Origin: an uncultured Candidatus Saccharibacteria bacterium
GTDB taxonomy: Bacteria; Patescibacteriota; Saccharimonadia; Saccharimonadales; Saccharimonadaceae
Direction of reading: 5' to 3'
Assembly: GCA_937858705.1 (NCBI GenBank)
Contig: CALLZM010000024.1
Coordinates: 1-64,000 of the forward strand
DNA length: 64,000 bases
Part shown: positions 50,349-59,714 of the stretch, piece by piece
How positions within the stretch are numbered: the stretch's first letter is position 1
Layout: each line of letters opens with the position of its first letter
Notes under the pieces: model-generated
Seen by the model: only the letters and a program-made list of their open reading frames with translations
The model's database searches: none
What the model was told of the DNA's origin: nothing
Position numbers and translations under genes: made by a program

Positions 50349-51386
50349 ATGAATCTTAAAAAAACCCAACCCAAAAAAATTCGCGTTAACCTTATTTCTG
50401 AGAGTGAATTTACAGTGCAAGGCCATGGCGTTCACACTGCGTTTGTAGAAATGAAACGAGCACTTTCGGAGCATAGTGCCATAGAGCTCTCAGTGAATTC
50501 AAAGCAACGCGATTTTGACATCGTGCATGTCCATACTGTTGGGTTATTCTCTCTTCGTCGATTACTATCGGCTAAAGGCAAAAAAGTCATCACTGCTCAT
50601 CTGGTTCCCGATAGCTTTATCGGCTCATTACGGGGTGCTATATATTGGAAACCCCTTGCTCGGCTCTGGCTGAAGCTATTCTATCGTCAGGGTGATTTGG
50701 TAGTTGGCTGTTCGGCTATGGTGCGCGATGAGCTACATGACGATATGGGTCTTCAGCATGTCGATCTGCTCTATAACACGATTGATATGCGTCGATATGA
50801 TGCAACGCCAGCCGAACGAGTTGCTGCTAGAAAAAAACTTGGTTTGGACAAAAACGACTTCGTAGTGGTTGGTAACGGACAGGTCCAGCCCAGGAAGCGG
50901 CTTGACACTTTTTTTGCCATCGCGAAAGCTATGCCTGATGCGAAATTCTTTTGGGTGGGAGGTACGCCATTTGGTAAGATCGGTGCTGAATATGAAAAAA
51001 TGCAAAAACTAGTAAAAGAAGCACCAGAGAATGTCACCATGACAGGGCTTATACCTCTTGAGGAAGTTCGTGATTATTATACGGTAGCTGATACATTCGT
51101 ACTCCCTGCGAGCCAAGAAAATCATCCCATGTGCGTGTTAGAGGCGGCTGGCGCAAATTTGCCGATTGTCTTGAGAGATATTCCACAGTACAGCGACTCT
51201 TTTAAGGGCCACGCGATAATGGCTTCGACTGATACAGAATTCGTGAGTGCCGTGCGAAACATTAGAAATGATGCGGCGTTTCGTGAAGAAGCACTTGCTG
51301 GCTCCAGGCGTATTCGTGACCGTTTCGATAGTCGTCATGGCGCTGAACTGGCAGTTGCTTTTTATCGGCAGCTTCTCGAAAAATAA
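50349..51386 (+). CDS. Glycosyltransferase family 4 protein
   Basis: 345 residues from ATG at 50349; AAGGAG stands 6-7 nt upstream. The GT-B fold has an N-terminal acceptor domain (SEFTVQGHGVHTAFVEMKRA) and a C-terminal donor domain with VVGNGQVQPRKRLDTFFAIA and the ExFxxxxxE-like site ASQENHPMCVLEAAGANLPI. It probably adds a sugar to a membrane lipid or glycan. It is followed by a second GT after 34 bp, so the two form a glycolipid or glycan unit. Confidence 0.85.
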   Translation: MNLKKTQPKKIRVNLISESEFTVQGHGVHTAFVEMKRALSEHSAIELSVNSKQRDFDIVHVHTVGLFSLRRLLSAKGKKVITAHLVPDSFIGSLRGAIYWKPLARLWLKLFYRQGDLVVGCSAMVRDELHDDMGLQHVDLLYNTIDMRRYDATPAERVAARKKLGLDKNDFVVVGNGQVQPRKRLDTFFAIAKAMPDAKFFWVGGTPFGKIGAEYEKMQKLVKEAPENVTMTGLIPLEEVRDYYTVADTFVLPASQENHPMCVLEAAGANLPIVLRDIPQYSDSFKGHAIMASTDTEFVSAVRNIRNDAAFREEALAGSRRIRDRFDSRHGAELAVAFYRQLLEK

Positions 51387-51420
51387 GAAGCCTATGCTCG
51401 TGATACAATAGGAGAGGCTT

Positions 51421-52704
51421 ATGCGTATTGGATTATTTACCGACACCTATCGACCATCTATCAATGGCATCGTTTTTGTTGTCGAGTCGCTGAAGCGAGA
51501 GCTTGAAGCGCTTGGTCACGAAGTGTTTATCGTCTGCCCCGCAAAATCTATCATGCCAAATAAACATGCTGAAGCTCTCGACGAAGACGACTATATCATC
51601 CGTCTTCCTTCTATTAAAGGAGCTTTTTTTGATGATTATGATACCTCTATTTTTTTCCCGCCAAAAGTTCAGGCGAATATAAAAAAGCTCGAGCTTGATA
51701 TTATCCATATTTTTACGCCGTCACAAATTGGTCTTGCTGGCGTGCGGGCTGCCAAAAAGAATGATATTCCCTTAGTGATCCAGCATTGTACTGATATGTA
51801 CGAATTTGCCGAGCACTACCCTGCTGTCTTACCCGGAGTATTGGCACTCGCTGGCGTGGTATTTCCTATGTCGGTCAAACTTGATGGTCGAGAATTGTTA
51901 GAAATTGTGAAGTTACATCGTCCGCGACGGGGAGTTACGCGGTGGAACAGAGATATTATCGAAAAGGTCATCACTATGCTGTATTCAAAAGCCGATGCAG
52001 TTATCGCGCTCAGTCGCAAAAGTGCTGAGCAGCTCGATTCTTGGCAAGATGAAGAATACAATTACCCCATTGATATTTTGCCGAATGGCGTCGATGCCCT
52101 GCCTCGCCCGACCAAGCAGCAAGTTGCGGCATTTCGCGAGCTATGGGGGCTGAATGATACAGATGAAGTCTTTGGATTTGTGGGTCGGCTCGGTGAAGAG
52201 AAAAACTTACCAATTCTCATAGAAGCCTTCGATGATTATATCGCAGAGGCTCGACCACGATCAAAATTGCTTTTTGTTGGTGATTTTGAATATAAGGAAA
52301 CGCTAGAAGAGATGGCGGCAGCGACGCACTATGCAGATAGGATTATTTTCACCGGAGCTTTGCCTCGTGAGGAGCTGGGCGTTGCCTATGCGGTACTCGA
52401 TATTTTTTGTTTTCCTTCGCTCAAAGACACGCAAGGCTGGGTCTTACACGAGGCTGCTCAAGCGAAGAGACCGATTGTGCTGATTGACCAAAAAGTATCA
52501 GAGGTAGCGGTGAACGGCGAAAGCGGTATATTTGTCGAAGATACGCCAAGAAGTATGGCCGACGGCGTCATCGAGCTACTAGAAGACCCCAAAAAAAGAC
52601 GACAATATGGCGAAACAGCCAAAAAAATAGCCTCAAAGTATACCGAGAAACGCCAAGTTGCGAAGCTCGAAAAACTCTATCGGCGCATCATCGACGAGAG
52701 ATAG
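51421..52704 (+). CDS. Glycosyltransferase family 4 (glycolipid synthase-like)
   Basis: 427 residues. RIGLFTDTYRPSINGIVFVV and DIIHIFTPSQIGLAGVRAA are typical of family 4 enzymes that glycosylate diacylglycerol or phosphatidylinositol. The donor site appears in FVGRLGEEKNLPILIEAF and PSLKDTQGWVLHEAAQAK. AGGAGAGG lies 3-4 nt before the ATG. It overlaps smpB convergently by 17 nt. A glucosyl- or mannosyl-lipid product is inferred; the acceptor is unknown. Confidence 0.88.
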   Translation: MRIGLFTDTYRPSINGIVFVVESLKRELEALGHEVFIVCPAKSIMPNKHAEALDEDDYIIRLPSIKGAFFDDYDTSIFFPPKVQANIKKLELDIIHIFTPSQIGLAGVRAAKKNDIPLVIQHCTDMYEFAEHYPAVLPGVLALAGVVFPMSVKLDGRELLEIVKLHRPRRGVTRWNRDIIEKVITMLYSKADAVIALSRKSAEQLDSWQDEEYNYPIDILPNGVDALPRPTKQQVAAFRELWGLNDTDEVFGFVGRLGEEKNLPILIEAFDDYIAEARPRSKLLFVGDFEYKETLEEMAAATHYADRIIFTGALPREELGVAYAVLDIFCFPSLKDTQGWVLHEAAQAKRPIVLIDQKVSEVAVNGESGIFVEDTPRSMADGVIELLEDPKKRRQYGETAKKIASKYTEKRQVAKLEKLYRRIIDER

Positions 52705-53167
52705 ACCGCTTAGCTTCGCGATCTTGGTCGCGGCGCTTGATGGTCTCTCGTTTGTCGTAGCGTTTTTTGCCCTTGCCGAGTGCGATGACAATCTTTATAT
52801 ATTTCCCGTTTGTGAGCAGTTTTGTTGGGACAATCGTCATGCCTTGTTGTTTGGCAGCCATACAATGTTCAATCTGGCGGCGGCTGGCGAGCAATTTACG
52901 AGCACTGGTGTCGACTGTGCGAGCGTTCGCCTGCCCCTTCAGGTTGAGCCGCAGCGAAAAACTGGTGTTATTGAGCCATAGCTCGCCGTTTCGTATACTT
53001 ACAAAAGCGCCCTTCAGCTGGACATGCCCGTCTCTGGCGGCGCGTACTTCCTGCCCTGTCAGTATGAGTCCAGCGACAATTTCTTCACCCAATTGATAGT
53101 CGAACCGCGCTCGGCGGTTGACTATTTGGCTCGGTCTGGCTGTTTTTGCTTTGGGATTTTTGGACAT
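52688..53167 (-). CDS. smpB: SsrA-binding protein SmpB
   Basis: 159 residues. SmpB carries tmRNA into stalled ribosomes. Motifs are NRRARFDYQLGEEIVAGLIL, GQEVRAARDGHVQLKGAFV and the basic tail GKGKKRYDKRETIKRRD. It implies a tmRNA gene elsewhere; none is recognised in the window. TATAAT (53179-53174) ends 6 nt before the ATG. Confidence 0.96.
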   Translation of the reverse strand: MSKNPKAKTARPSQIVNRRARFDYQLGEEIVAGLILTGQEVRAARDGHVQLKGAFVSIRNGELWLNNTSFSLRLNLKGQANARTVDTSARKLLASRRQIEHCMAAKQQGMTIVPTKLLTNGKYIKIVIALGKGKKRYDKRETIKRRDQDREAKRSISRR

Positions 53168-53196
53168 AGTCCAATTATATCAGATGGAGGTAAAAC

Positions 53197-53514
53197 CTAT
53201 GCAGAGAGAGTGCCAAGGTATTGCTTGGTTTCTTCTTCTACGAGCTTTTCTGCCGCATCATTCACGGCGATTCTATTGAAACTAGGATTGTTGTAGTCAA
53301 TTCTGTCGCGGTATGCCAGTGCTCTGTCGCAAGTAATGAAGTCGCCGTTCATTGCCGCGTTGAAATAGAGATAATGCGCTAGTTCTCCAAATGCCTGTAT
53401 GCCTTCTATATCTTCGATGGACATTGCTGGGTGATCTATGTCGTGCCCTAAGTCTCGAAGCGCATCGGCTTCGCTTTGTATCACTTCTGGTTTCATGCAA
53501 TCAAATTCGTTCAT
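53197..53514 (-). CDS. Hypothetical protein (105 aa)
   Basis: 105 residues from the ATG at 53514, 6 nt after TATTAT (53526-53521); a longer in-frame start covers the promoter. It is acidic, helical and soluble, without known motifs (EADALRDLGHDIDHPAMSIE; ALAYRDRIDYNNPSFNRIAV). Function unknown. It stands between smpB (same strand, downstream) and the divergent ABC-F gene. Confidence 0.6.
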   Translation of the reverse strand: MNEFDCMKPEVIQSEADALRDLGHDIDHPAMSIEDIEGIQAFGELAHYLYFNAAMNGDFITCDRALAYRDRIDYNNPSFNRIAVNDAAEKLVEEETKQYLGTLSA

Positions 53515-53601
53515 ATTTACATAATAGCACACAATTGACAAAAAAGCAATAGTTTTATAAAAAATCAGCAAAATAAAGCGGTAGTTTGCTATACTAGACT
53601 A

Positions 53602-55275
53602 ATGTTAGTTGATATTTCTGTAACCGAAAAGAGTTTTGGCGATAAGTCTTTGATGAAAGATATCAAATTTTCGGTAAACGAGGGCGAAAAGGTGGGGGTG
53701 ATTGGGCGGAATGGCGTGGGAAAGTCGACACTATTCGGTATACTAGCTGGTCTTGACCACGATTTTACGGGCGAAATTATTTATCGGCGCGGCGTGACAG
53801 TGGTCAGTACTGCCCAGGAACATCATGGCCTGGGTGATCAGACGGTGATGAGCTATATTTTGAACGGTCTGCCGGAATATGCCAAGCTCAAAACTATTAT
53901 CGACACCTACCCCGACACGATGGGTGAAAATCTCACAATGATCCATGAATACACTGAGGCGCTTGAGCGGTTTAGCGCCAAAGATTTTTACTGGATAGAA
54001 GAAAAAATCCAGCAAGAACTGAGCAATTTTCAGTTGAGTGGATTGGCAGAGCGACCGCTGGCATCACTAAGTGGCGGGCAGAAACGATTGGTTGAAATTG
54101 TGAAAATCATGCATAGCGATGCTCATTTGGCACTCATCGACGAACCGACGAACCACATGGATTTTGTGGCTAAACAGCAGTTTATAGATTGGCTAAAAGC
54201 AAGTCATGACCAAGCGATGCTGGTGATCACGCACGATCGTGATGTGTTGCGAGAGGTTGATAGAATTGTTGAGCTAAAAGATGGCGGCTCCATCAGTTTC
54301 AAAGGCAATTATGACGCGTATTTGCGGCAAAATACCAGTTCGACCAGCGCTGCTATGACGGAATACGAGATGATTGAACGGCGGAAAGCCAATTTGCGTG
54401 ATAAGGTAGTACAATTTCGCCGCCTCAAAGAAAAAGCTCGCGACCCTGGTACGATTCAGCAGTTTAAGCGGCGCGAAAATCAGGCGGCGGTAGAGTTGGC
54501 TGAACTCGAAAAAACCGAAAAACCATCGTTTTGGATCGATAAAGATTCGGTGGGATCGCTGAATTATAAGGTGGCCGAAAAGTACGATAAGTTCAAGGCG
54601 CGAAATATTCGCATGATGGTTAAGGACAACAAAAGCCGGTCGCATCGTGTATTGGTGCGAGCGGAGAATCTAGCGCTTGGATATGGTGATACTCTTTTGT
54701 TTGAGGGTGTGCATATGGACCTTCGTGAGGGCGAGGCGGTTGAGCTACATGGGCGAAATGGTGCCGGGAAGACAACGCTGATACGGGCGTTGTTAGGGGG
54801 TGATGGTAGCACTGTCGAGCTGCCTGCTAACACCAGTAGAATAACAGTCTTTGATGGCGAGCTCTTTCTCGACCCTCAAGCAAGAGTGGGTATATATGAG
54901 CAGGAAATCGACGAGAAATATCTCGATAAGCCGCTTGGTGAAGCGATTGAGCGGCTGTATCTTGACCAGAGGTTGCCGATATCAGCTACCAAGGTACGGC
55001 AGCTCGCGAGCGACTACCTATTTGAGCTTTCCGACCTTGAAACTCCCCTATCTCGCCTGAGTGGCGGCCAAAAATCACGATTCCAGCTCATCAAGATGCT
55101 TGCGAATGATCCGCAGTTGCTTATTCTTGATGAGCCGACAAACCACCTCGACCTACCCAGTATCGAAGAGCTAGAGGCAGCGCTGCAAAAATATGGCGGC
55201 GCGATATTGTTTGTGAGTCACGACAATTATTTCCGGGAAAAAATGCGTGGTACGGTGGTAAAAATTGGTGCGTGA
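53602..55275 (+). CDS. ABC-F family ATPase
   Basis: 557 residues with two ABC domains and no membrane segments. First domain: GRNGVGKSTLFG near 34, LSGGQKRLVEI near 155. Second: GRNGAGKTTLIR near 388, LSGGQKSRFQLIKML near 490, and ILDEPTNHLDLPS. The linker (about 245-335) is rich in Lys and Arg, as in ribosome-associated ABC-F proteins that relieve stalling or antibiotic block. TATACT (53590-53595) ends 6 nt before the ATG. Confidence 0.93.
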   Translation: MLVDISVTEKSFGDKSLMKDIKFSVNEGEKVGVIGRNGVGKSTLFGILAGLDHDFTGEIIYRRGVTVVSTAQEHHGLGDQTVMSYILNGLPEYAKLKTIIDTYPDTMGENLTMIHEYTEALERFSAKDFYWIEEKIQQELSNFQLSGLAERPLASLSGGQKRLVEIVKIMHSDAHLALIDEPTNHMDFVAKQQFIDWLKASHDQAMLVITHDRDVLREVDRIVELKDGGSISFKGNYDAYLRQNTSSTSAAMTEYEMIERRKANLRDKVVQFRRLKEKARDPGTIQQFKRRENQAAVELAELEKTEKPSFWIDKDSVGSLNYKVAEKYDKFKARNIRMMVKDNKSRSHRVLVRAENLALGYGDTLLFEGVHMDLREGEAVELHGRNGAGKTTLIRALLGGDGSTVELPANTSRITVFDGELFLDPQARVGIYEQEIDEKYLDKPLGEAIERLYLDQRLPISATKVRQLASDYLFELSDLETPLSRLSGGQKSRFQLIKMLANDPQLLILDEPTNHLDLPSIEELEAALQKYGGAILFVSHDNYFREKMRGTVVKIGA

Positions 55276-55306
55276 AATAGATGCTTATGCTATAATCTAG
55301 TCTAGA

Positions 55307-57526
55307 ATGGCAGTTTCAAGAGGTTCGTTTGGTAAAGGTTTTGCGCTTCCGAGCGTACTGATCGCTAGTGTCGTAGCTATGATGGTTCTAATGGCTGCGT
55401 TATCTTCGACAGCTGGTATACAATCATCTCTCAGTCAGCAGTATTACGATAAACTTGCTCGTGAGGCCGCTGAGAGCGGTACTGCTATGGCGGAAGAATG
55501 TCTTGAGCGAAACAACTATGTTGTTACCTGGACAAATGCTAAGCCACTTACTCCAAAGACTAATTGTGATGGCGATCCTGTAACGACCTATCCAGAAAAT
55601 TTACTCGATGAGCCAAATCTGAAGGTTTCATTTAGCGTGAAGGCTCCTACGAACTCTTCAGACAACAAGTTCCTTCTCGTATCGCAAGGTATCACAAAGC
55701 TAGTTCGCGAGAGTGATGGCGGCGAATGGCGTACTTTTCTGTATGATGGTAGGAGCCTTGTAGGCGGACAGATTAGCTTTAGAACCCTCGCCTTTGGCTA
55801 CACTATTGCGGGAGGATCCTTTTTTGGTACGGTATATCCAGACGGTAGAGTAGCCGCTGTCGGCGCCAATAGTTATGGCCAACTAGGCAATGGTACAACC
55901 ACTGCCAGCACTCAGTTGACTTTCTTCGATCTACCGAATGGCGAAAAAGGATCCAGTATCTATAGTAGCTATCTATCTCTTGGTCGAGGTATGTTTGTTA
56001 TTACGGAAAAAGGTGACTTGTATGGTGCAGGTAAAAATAGCTACGGCGAGTTGGGCAATACGCCGATAATAGATGCTCGATCTGCTCCTCTAAAGTTCAA
56101 TCTACCAGCAGGAGTGAAAGCAAAGTTTGTATCGATGCTCATAGGTTCTACCTTTGTCTTGGGGGACGATAATAATATCTATGCTGCCGGAAGATGTGCA
56201 AGTGGCCAGTTGGGTATCAATAATTCTGGTTGTAGCTATCAGTCTACACCACAAAGAGTTTTGTTGCCAACACCGAGTACGAATAATCTGAACACGATTC
56301 CTGACCCTGTATCAAGAAATATTCAAGCTGATAATATTGTTGCCGATAGGGCTTCGGTATTTATTCGTATGAAGGGCGGAGCTGTATATGGATGGGGAAA
56401 TAATGACTATGGTCAACTAGGCAATGGCACAACTACAAGTCAAGACACTCCTGTAAAAGTGGGTCCTTTTGGTGATAATAGTGCCCCAAGGGCGACTCAG
56501 CTGGCATTTGATGGAAACACCTTGTACATTCTAACAGATAGAGGTACTCTATTTGTGGCTGGCGAGTCGGCGAGTGGCCAGCTCATGGGGGCTCCTGTGC
56601 GAATCAAACGCAAGTCTAATACTTCACAGTGTCTTACGCAAATGGGTGCGGGCGAAAACTATACCGTACAGGCTTGTGCCACAGATAATGCTAGTCAGCT
56701 ATTCAAACTAAGGCCTGATGGACGAGTTGAGACGGCAGGATTATGCATAGAAAGATACATTGGCGGAACAACTGATGGTACGATAATAGCCAGAGGTTCA
56801 TGTGGGTCAACTTTTATAGAGCGACAAGATTGGGAGCTGAGACCTGATGGTAAATTTTTCAATAGCCACACAAACAAATGCATTGATCTGGCAAGTGATA
56901 ACAAGGCGCAATTATGGAGTTGTTCTGCTGCGAGAGCTGCAGGACAGGAATGGGTTCTTGATGTCGCGACTGGTGTTACGGCTGTTCCTTTGCCGAGTGG
57001 CACCAAAGCTTTGCGTGTAACGACAGATCAGCGTTCGGCCTTAGTACTACTTGATAACGGCGAGGTGTGGGGGGCAGGCGCGAACGATAGTGGACAGCTT
57101 GGTATTGGTGGCGCAAGTAGTGCTGTTACAAGACTAAAGAAGATGGCTCTTCCTTCAGGGCGTACGGCAGTCGATGTTTATACCGCTATGGCTGGGTCGC
57201 ACGAATCGAGTAATCAATATTCCAACACCTTTGTAGTATTGGACAATGGTAGCGTTGTGGGCACTGGATCTAATCAACTAGGCACATTGGGGATAGGTAC
57301 TATGGGTGGGTACCACACTACTCCTCAGTTGATGTCTTTGCCTGCTGGCATACGGGCGAAGTCAGTTCAGACGGGATTGGGTACTACAATTATTTTGACA
57401 GAGTCGGGGCAAATATATACCGTCGGTAACAATGCTAATGGCCAACTTGGCGACGGTACTACTGTTAACCGCTCGGTACCGAAAGCGAGCCAATATACGA
57501 ATGATACACCTGCAGTTTTATTCTAA
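55307..57526 (+). CDS. Pilin-like N-terminus + RCC1 propeller + ricin-type lectin protein
   Basis: 739 residues. FGKGFALPSVLIASVVAM (residues 8-25) looks like a type IV prepilin leader and hydrophobic helix, with cleavage after G11; the usual Glu at position 5 is Ser. External RCC1-type repeats follow (VGANSYGQLGNGTTTAS, GAGKNSYGELGN, GWGNNDYGQLGNGTTTS, GNNANGQLGDGTTVN), about six or seven in total. A ricin B-like trefoil is inserted near residues 428-548 (SQCLTQMGAGENYTVQACA, KCIDLASDNKAQLWSCS). The combination suggests a minor-pilin-like adhesin presenting a sugar-binding propeller. TATAAT is 10 nt before the ATG. Confidence 0.8.
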   Translation: MAVSRGSFGKGFALPSVLIASVVAMMVLMAALSSTAGIQSSLSQQYYDKLAREAAESGTAMAEECLERNNYVVTWTNAKPLTPKTNCDGDPVTTYPENLLDEPNLKVSFSVKAPTNSSDNKFLLVSQGITKLVRESDGGEWRTFLYDGRSLVGGQISFRTLAFGYTIAGGSFFGTVYPDGRVAAVGANSYGQLGNGTTTASTQLTFFDLPNGEKGSSIYSSYLSLGRGMFVITEKGDLYGAGKNSYGELGNTPIIDARSAPLKFNLPAGVKAKFVSMLIGSTFVLGDDNNIYAAGRCASGQLGINNSGCSYQSTPQRVLLPTPSTNNLNTIPDPVSRNIQADNIVADRASVFIRMKGGAVYGWGNNDYGQLGNGTTTSQDTPVKVGPFGDNSAPRATQLAFDGNTLYILTDRGTLFVAGESASGQLMGAPVRIKRKSNTSQCLTQMGAGENYTVQACATDNASQLFKLRPDGRVETAGLCIERYIGGTTDGTIIARGSCGSTFIERQDWELRPDGKFFNSHTNKCIDLASDNKAQLWSCSAARAAGQEWVLDVATGVTAVPLPSGTKALRVTTDQRSALVLLDNGEVWGAGANDSGQLGIGGASSAVTRLKKMALPSGRTAVDVYTAMAGSHESSNQYSNTFVVLDNGSVVGTGSNQLGTLGIGTMGGYHTTPQLMSLPAGIRAKSVQTGLGTTIILTESGQIYTVGNNANGQLGDGTTVNRSVPKASQYTNDTPAVLF

Positions 57527-57748
57527 AGATTGCTTGGTGAGGTGCCAGCCTCTGCAATATTCACAGTGATATATAGTGAGGTCTGTTTGAAAGTTGCTCA
57601 ATGATAGTGCTTCGGCTTCTCTTTCGGCGGCTTGTTGATTGCTAAATCTTCGTTTGCTCGTGCATGTTGCAATGTGCTGTTCGGATTGCTCGTTCGCTTT
57701 GTCCGCAATTGGACGCGAAGGTTTTTTTGGGTAATTTCGTCGGGGCAT
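57518..57748 (-). CDS. Small zinc-ribbon-like protein (76 aa)
   Basis: 76 residues from the ATG at 57748, exactly 6 nt after TATACT (57760-57755). It is basic at the N-terminus and ends with IYHCEYCRGWHLTKQ, where Cys-x2-Cys and His residues could bind zinc; another Cys is in ATCTSKRRFSNQQAA. Function unknown. It converges on the RCC1 gene with a 9-nt overlap. Confidence 0.65.
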   Translation of the reverse strand: MPRRNYPKKPSRPIADKANEQSEQHIATCTSKRRFSNQQAAEREAEALSLSNFQTDLTIYHCEYCRGWHLTKQSLE

Positions 57749-57789
57749 ATAGACAGTATAGCTTATGAGATGGTACAATTGTAAAAGTA

Positions 57790-58068
57790 ATGGAGAGTAA
57801 GTCTGGGGTTTCTAATGCCCAAAAAACACCACGCAAAACTTCTGAAGTCGAAATGACTCAGATGATTTTGGTGACTTTGGGTGACACAACTTGGCGTATG
57901 TTTGTGCCAAGTATTGGATTCACTCTTTTAGGGGTGTGGTTGGACGGACAATTCGGCACGAAACCATGGCTGATGACGAGCGGTATTATACTTGGTTTGG
58001 CAGGAGCAGTATTGCTTGTAAGAAAGCAGTTGAGTGACCTGAAATCTCGTAAGGAGCTGAAGAAATGA
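57790..58068 (+). CDS. atpI: AtpI/AtpZ-like ATP synthase assembly protein
   Basis: 92 residues with two membrane helices (FVPSIGFTLLGVWLDGQFG and SGIILGLAGAVLLV) and a charged C-terminus. Proteins of this type help assemble the c-ring or carry Mg in F-type synthase operons. It heads the atp operon and overlaps atpB by 4 nt. TACAAT lies about 10 nt before the ATG. Confidence 0.8.
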   Translation: MESKSGVSNAQKTPRKTSEVEMTQMILVTLGDTTWRMFVPSIGFTLLGVWLDGQFGTKPWLMTSGIILGLAGAVLLVRKQLSDLKSRKELKK

Positions 58069-58892
58069 TAAACCTCTTTGCGTCGACAGGCCCACATATA
58101 TCAGTAAAAGCCGAGCAGCTATTCACCCTTGCTGGTGTACCAATTACTAATTCTCATTTACTTGGGGCACTTGGTGTCATTGTCCTGGCTTGGTTACTCT
58201 TTCGCACTCGAGCAGTAGCGCTTGGTCGACGAGCACCAAACTTTGCCACTCGGTTGACAATGTGGACATTTGAAGGGCTCTACGGTACAGTACGGCAAGT
58301 CATCCCCGATGAAAAGTGGGCGAAAAAAGTTGCCCCCGTCGCTATCACGATATTCTTCTTCGTTATATCACAATACTGGATGGGAATTTTGCCCATCGTT
58401 GGTCCTATTACCGTTGGTGAACACGGCACTCCCCTGTTTCGTCCGTTTGTGGCAGATCTCAATATGACTTTTGCGTTGGCTATTGTGACTATCGTCGCGG
58501 CACAGATTTACGCGTTCAAATACATGGGCTTCAAGGGCAACATGGGGCGTTATTTCATGAATCCGCTGAAAGATCCTATTATGGCGTTTGTTGGGCTGCT
58601 CGAGCTTATCGCGGAGTTTTCACGCCTGCTAGGGCTGAGTTTTCGTTTGTTCGGTAATGTATTGGCGGGTGAAGTGCTACTCATCATGATCGCATATCTG
58701 TCGCAATTTGTTTCGCCACTGGCGCTCCAGCCGTTTTACCTGTTCGAGCTATTTATTGGCGGCATACAGGCGTATATATTCTTTATGCTGACAACGGTGT
58801 TTATTTCCCTCGGTCTGAGCCATCACGGCGACGAGACCCATGACGATGCTCATTCCCCTGCTTTGACTAAAACGGCGGAGAATGAAACATAA
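58065..58892 (+). CDS. atpB: ATP synthase subunit a
   Basis: 275 residues with five or six membrane helices. The key arginine lies in SRLLGLSFRLFGNVLAGE near 200. FFVISQYWMGILPIVGP and IGGIQAYIFFMLTTVFISL are typical. It forms the ion half-channels facing the c-ring. The C-terminus is unusually His/Asp-rich (HHGDETHDDAHSP). Confidence 0.95.
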   Translation: MINLFASTGPHISVKAEQLFTLAGVPITNSHLLGALGVIVLAWLLFRTRAVALGRRAPNFATRLTMWTFEGLYGTVRQVIPDEKWAKKVAPVAITIFFFVISQYWMGILPIVGPITVGEHGTPLFRPFVADLNMTFALAIVTIVAAQIYAFKYMGFKGNMGRYFMNPLKDPIMAFVGLLELIAEFSRLLGLSFRLFGNVLAGEVLLIMIAYLSQFVSPLALQPFYLFELFIGGIQAYIFFMLTTVFISLGLSHHGDETHDDAHSPALTKTAENET

Positions 58893-58931
58893 TTAAGTAA
58901 AATCATTAAATAATTAAGGAGATATAAAACA

Positions 58932-59144
58932 ATGGAAGCACTAGCATTTTCACTCGCATACGCATTGCCAGCAGCATTTGCAGCAATCGGCGCAGGTTTG
59001 GTTGGCGCAGCAGCGATGAACGCAGCAGGCCGCAACCCAGAAAAAATCAACGATTTGCGCACACTAATGATTCTTGGCATTTCATTTATCGATGCCTTGG
59101 CCATCATCGGTTTCATTGTGGCTATTGTCGGAAAAGTTATGTAA
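58932..59144 (+). CDS. atpE: ATP synthase subunit c
   Basis: 70 residues forming a hairpin of two helices. The polar loop is AGRNPEKIND, and the ion-carrying carboxylate is Asp54 in ISFIDALAIIGFI. No Gln/Glu-Ser/Thr sodium-binding set is visible, so proton coupling is likelier. AAGGAG stands upstream. Confidence 0.95.
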   Translation: MEALAFSLAYALPAAFAAIGAGLVGAAAMNAAGRNPEKINDLRTLMILGISFIDALAIIGFIVAIVGKVM

Positions 59145-59174
59145 TTTTCACGAAAAGGGATAGAGAGGTATTTT

Positions 59175-59714
59175 GTGGATATTGCAATACTAACATTTGG
59201 AACGGCGGCGGTCGAGCAACAAGATCTATTTAGTTCGATTGGTATCAATTGGACGCTGCTTGGATTGCAAGTTGTTGCGTTTCTTATACTGCTGTTTATT
59301 TTGAGGCGTTTTGTCTATCCGCCGCTCGTAGCTATGCTGGATAAGCGAGACGAAGCAGTAAAAGCGAGCGCTGATGCTGCCATGGAAGCAGAGCGGCATG
59401 CAGCCGAAGCGGAGACGAGAACGGCCGAGCTGATAGATGAGGCTAAAAAGGAAGCAGCGGAGATTGTAGCAACGGCGCATGAGGAAGCAACGAGAACGGC
59501 CGAGACGATTCATAAAAAGGCCGAGCATCGAGCCGAAGCGCTTGTACAATCAGCGAAAGAAGAAATCGCTAAAGAAATTGATGGTGCCAAAAAAGCCATC
59601 AAGTCTGACGCGCTCGAGCTGGTCGCGATGGCGGCTGGTAAAGTGGCGGAGGTGAAGGTTGATGCTAAGGTCGACAAAGCTTTGATCCAGGAAGCACTGG
59701 AGGGCGGCCGCTGA
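59175..59714 (+). CDS. atpF: ATP synthase subunit b
   Basis: 179 residues from GTG at 59175, with AGAGAGG 6-7 nt upstream. One membrane helix (WTLLGLQVVAFLILLFILR) is followed by a long charged coiled coil (MEAERHAAEAETRTAELIDE, EEATRTAETIHKKAEHRAEA) forming the peripheral stalk. It shares one base with the next start (TGATG). Confidence 0.93.
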   Translation: MDIAILTFGTAAVEQQDLFSSIGINWTLLGLQVVAFLILLFILRRFVYPPLVAMLDKRDEAVKASADAAMEAERHAAEAETRTAELIDEAKKEAAEIVATAHEEATRTAETIHKKAEHRAEALVQSAKEEIAKEIDGAKKAIKSDALELVAMAAGKVAEVKVDAKVDKALIQEALEGGR

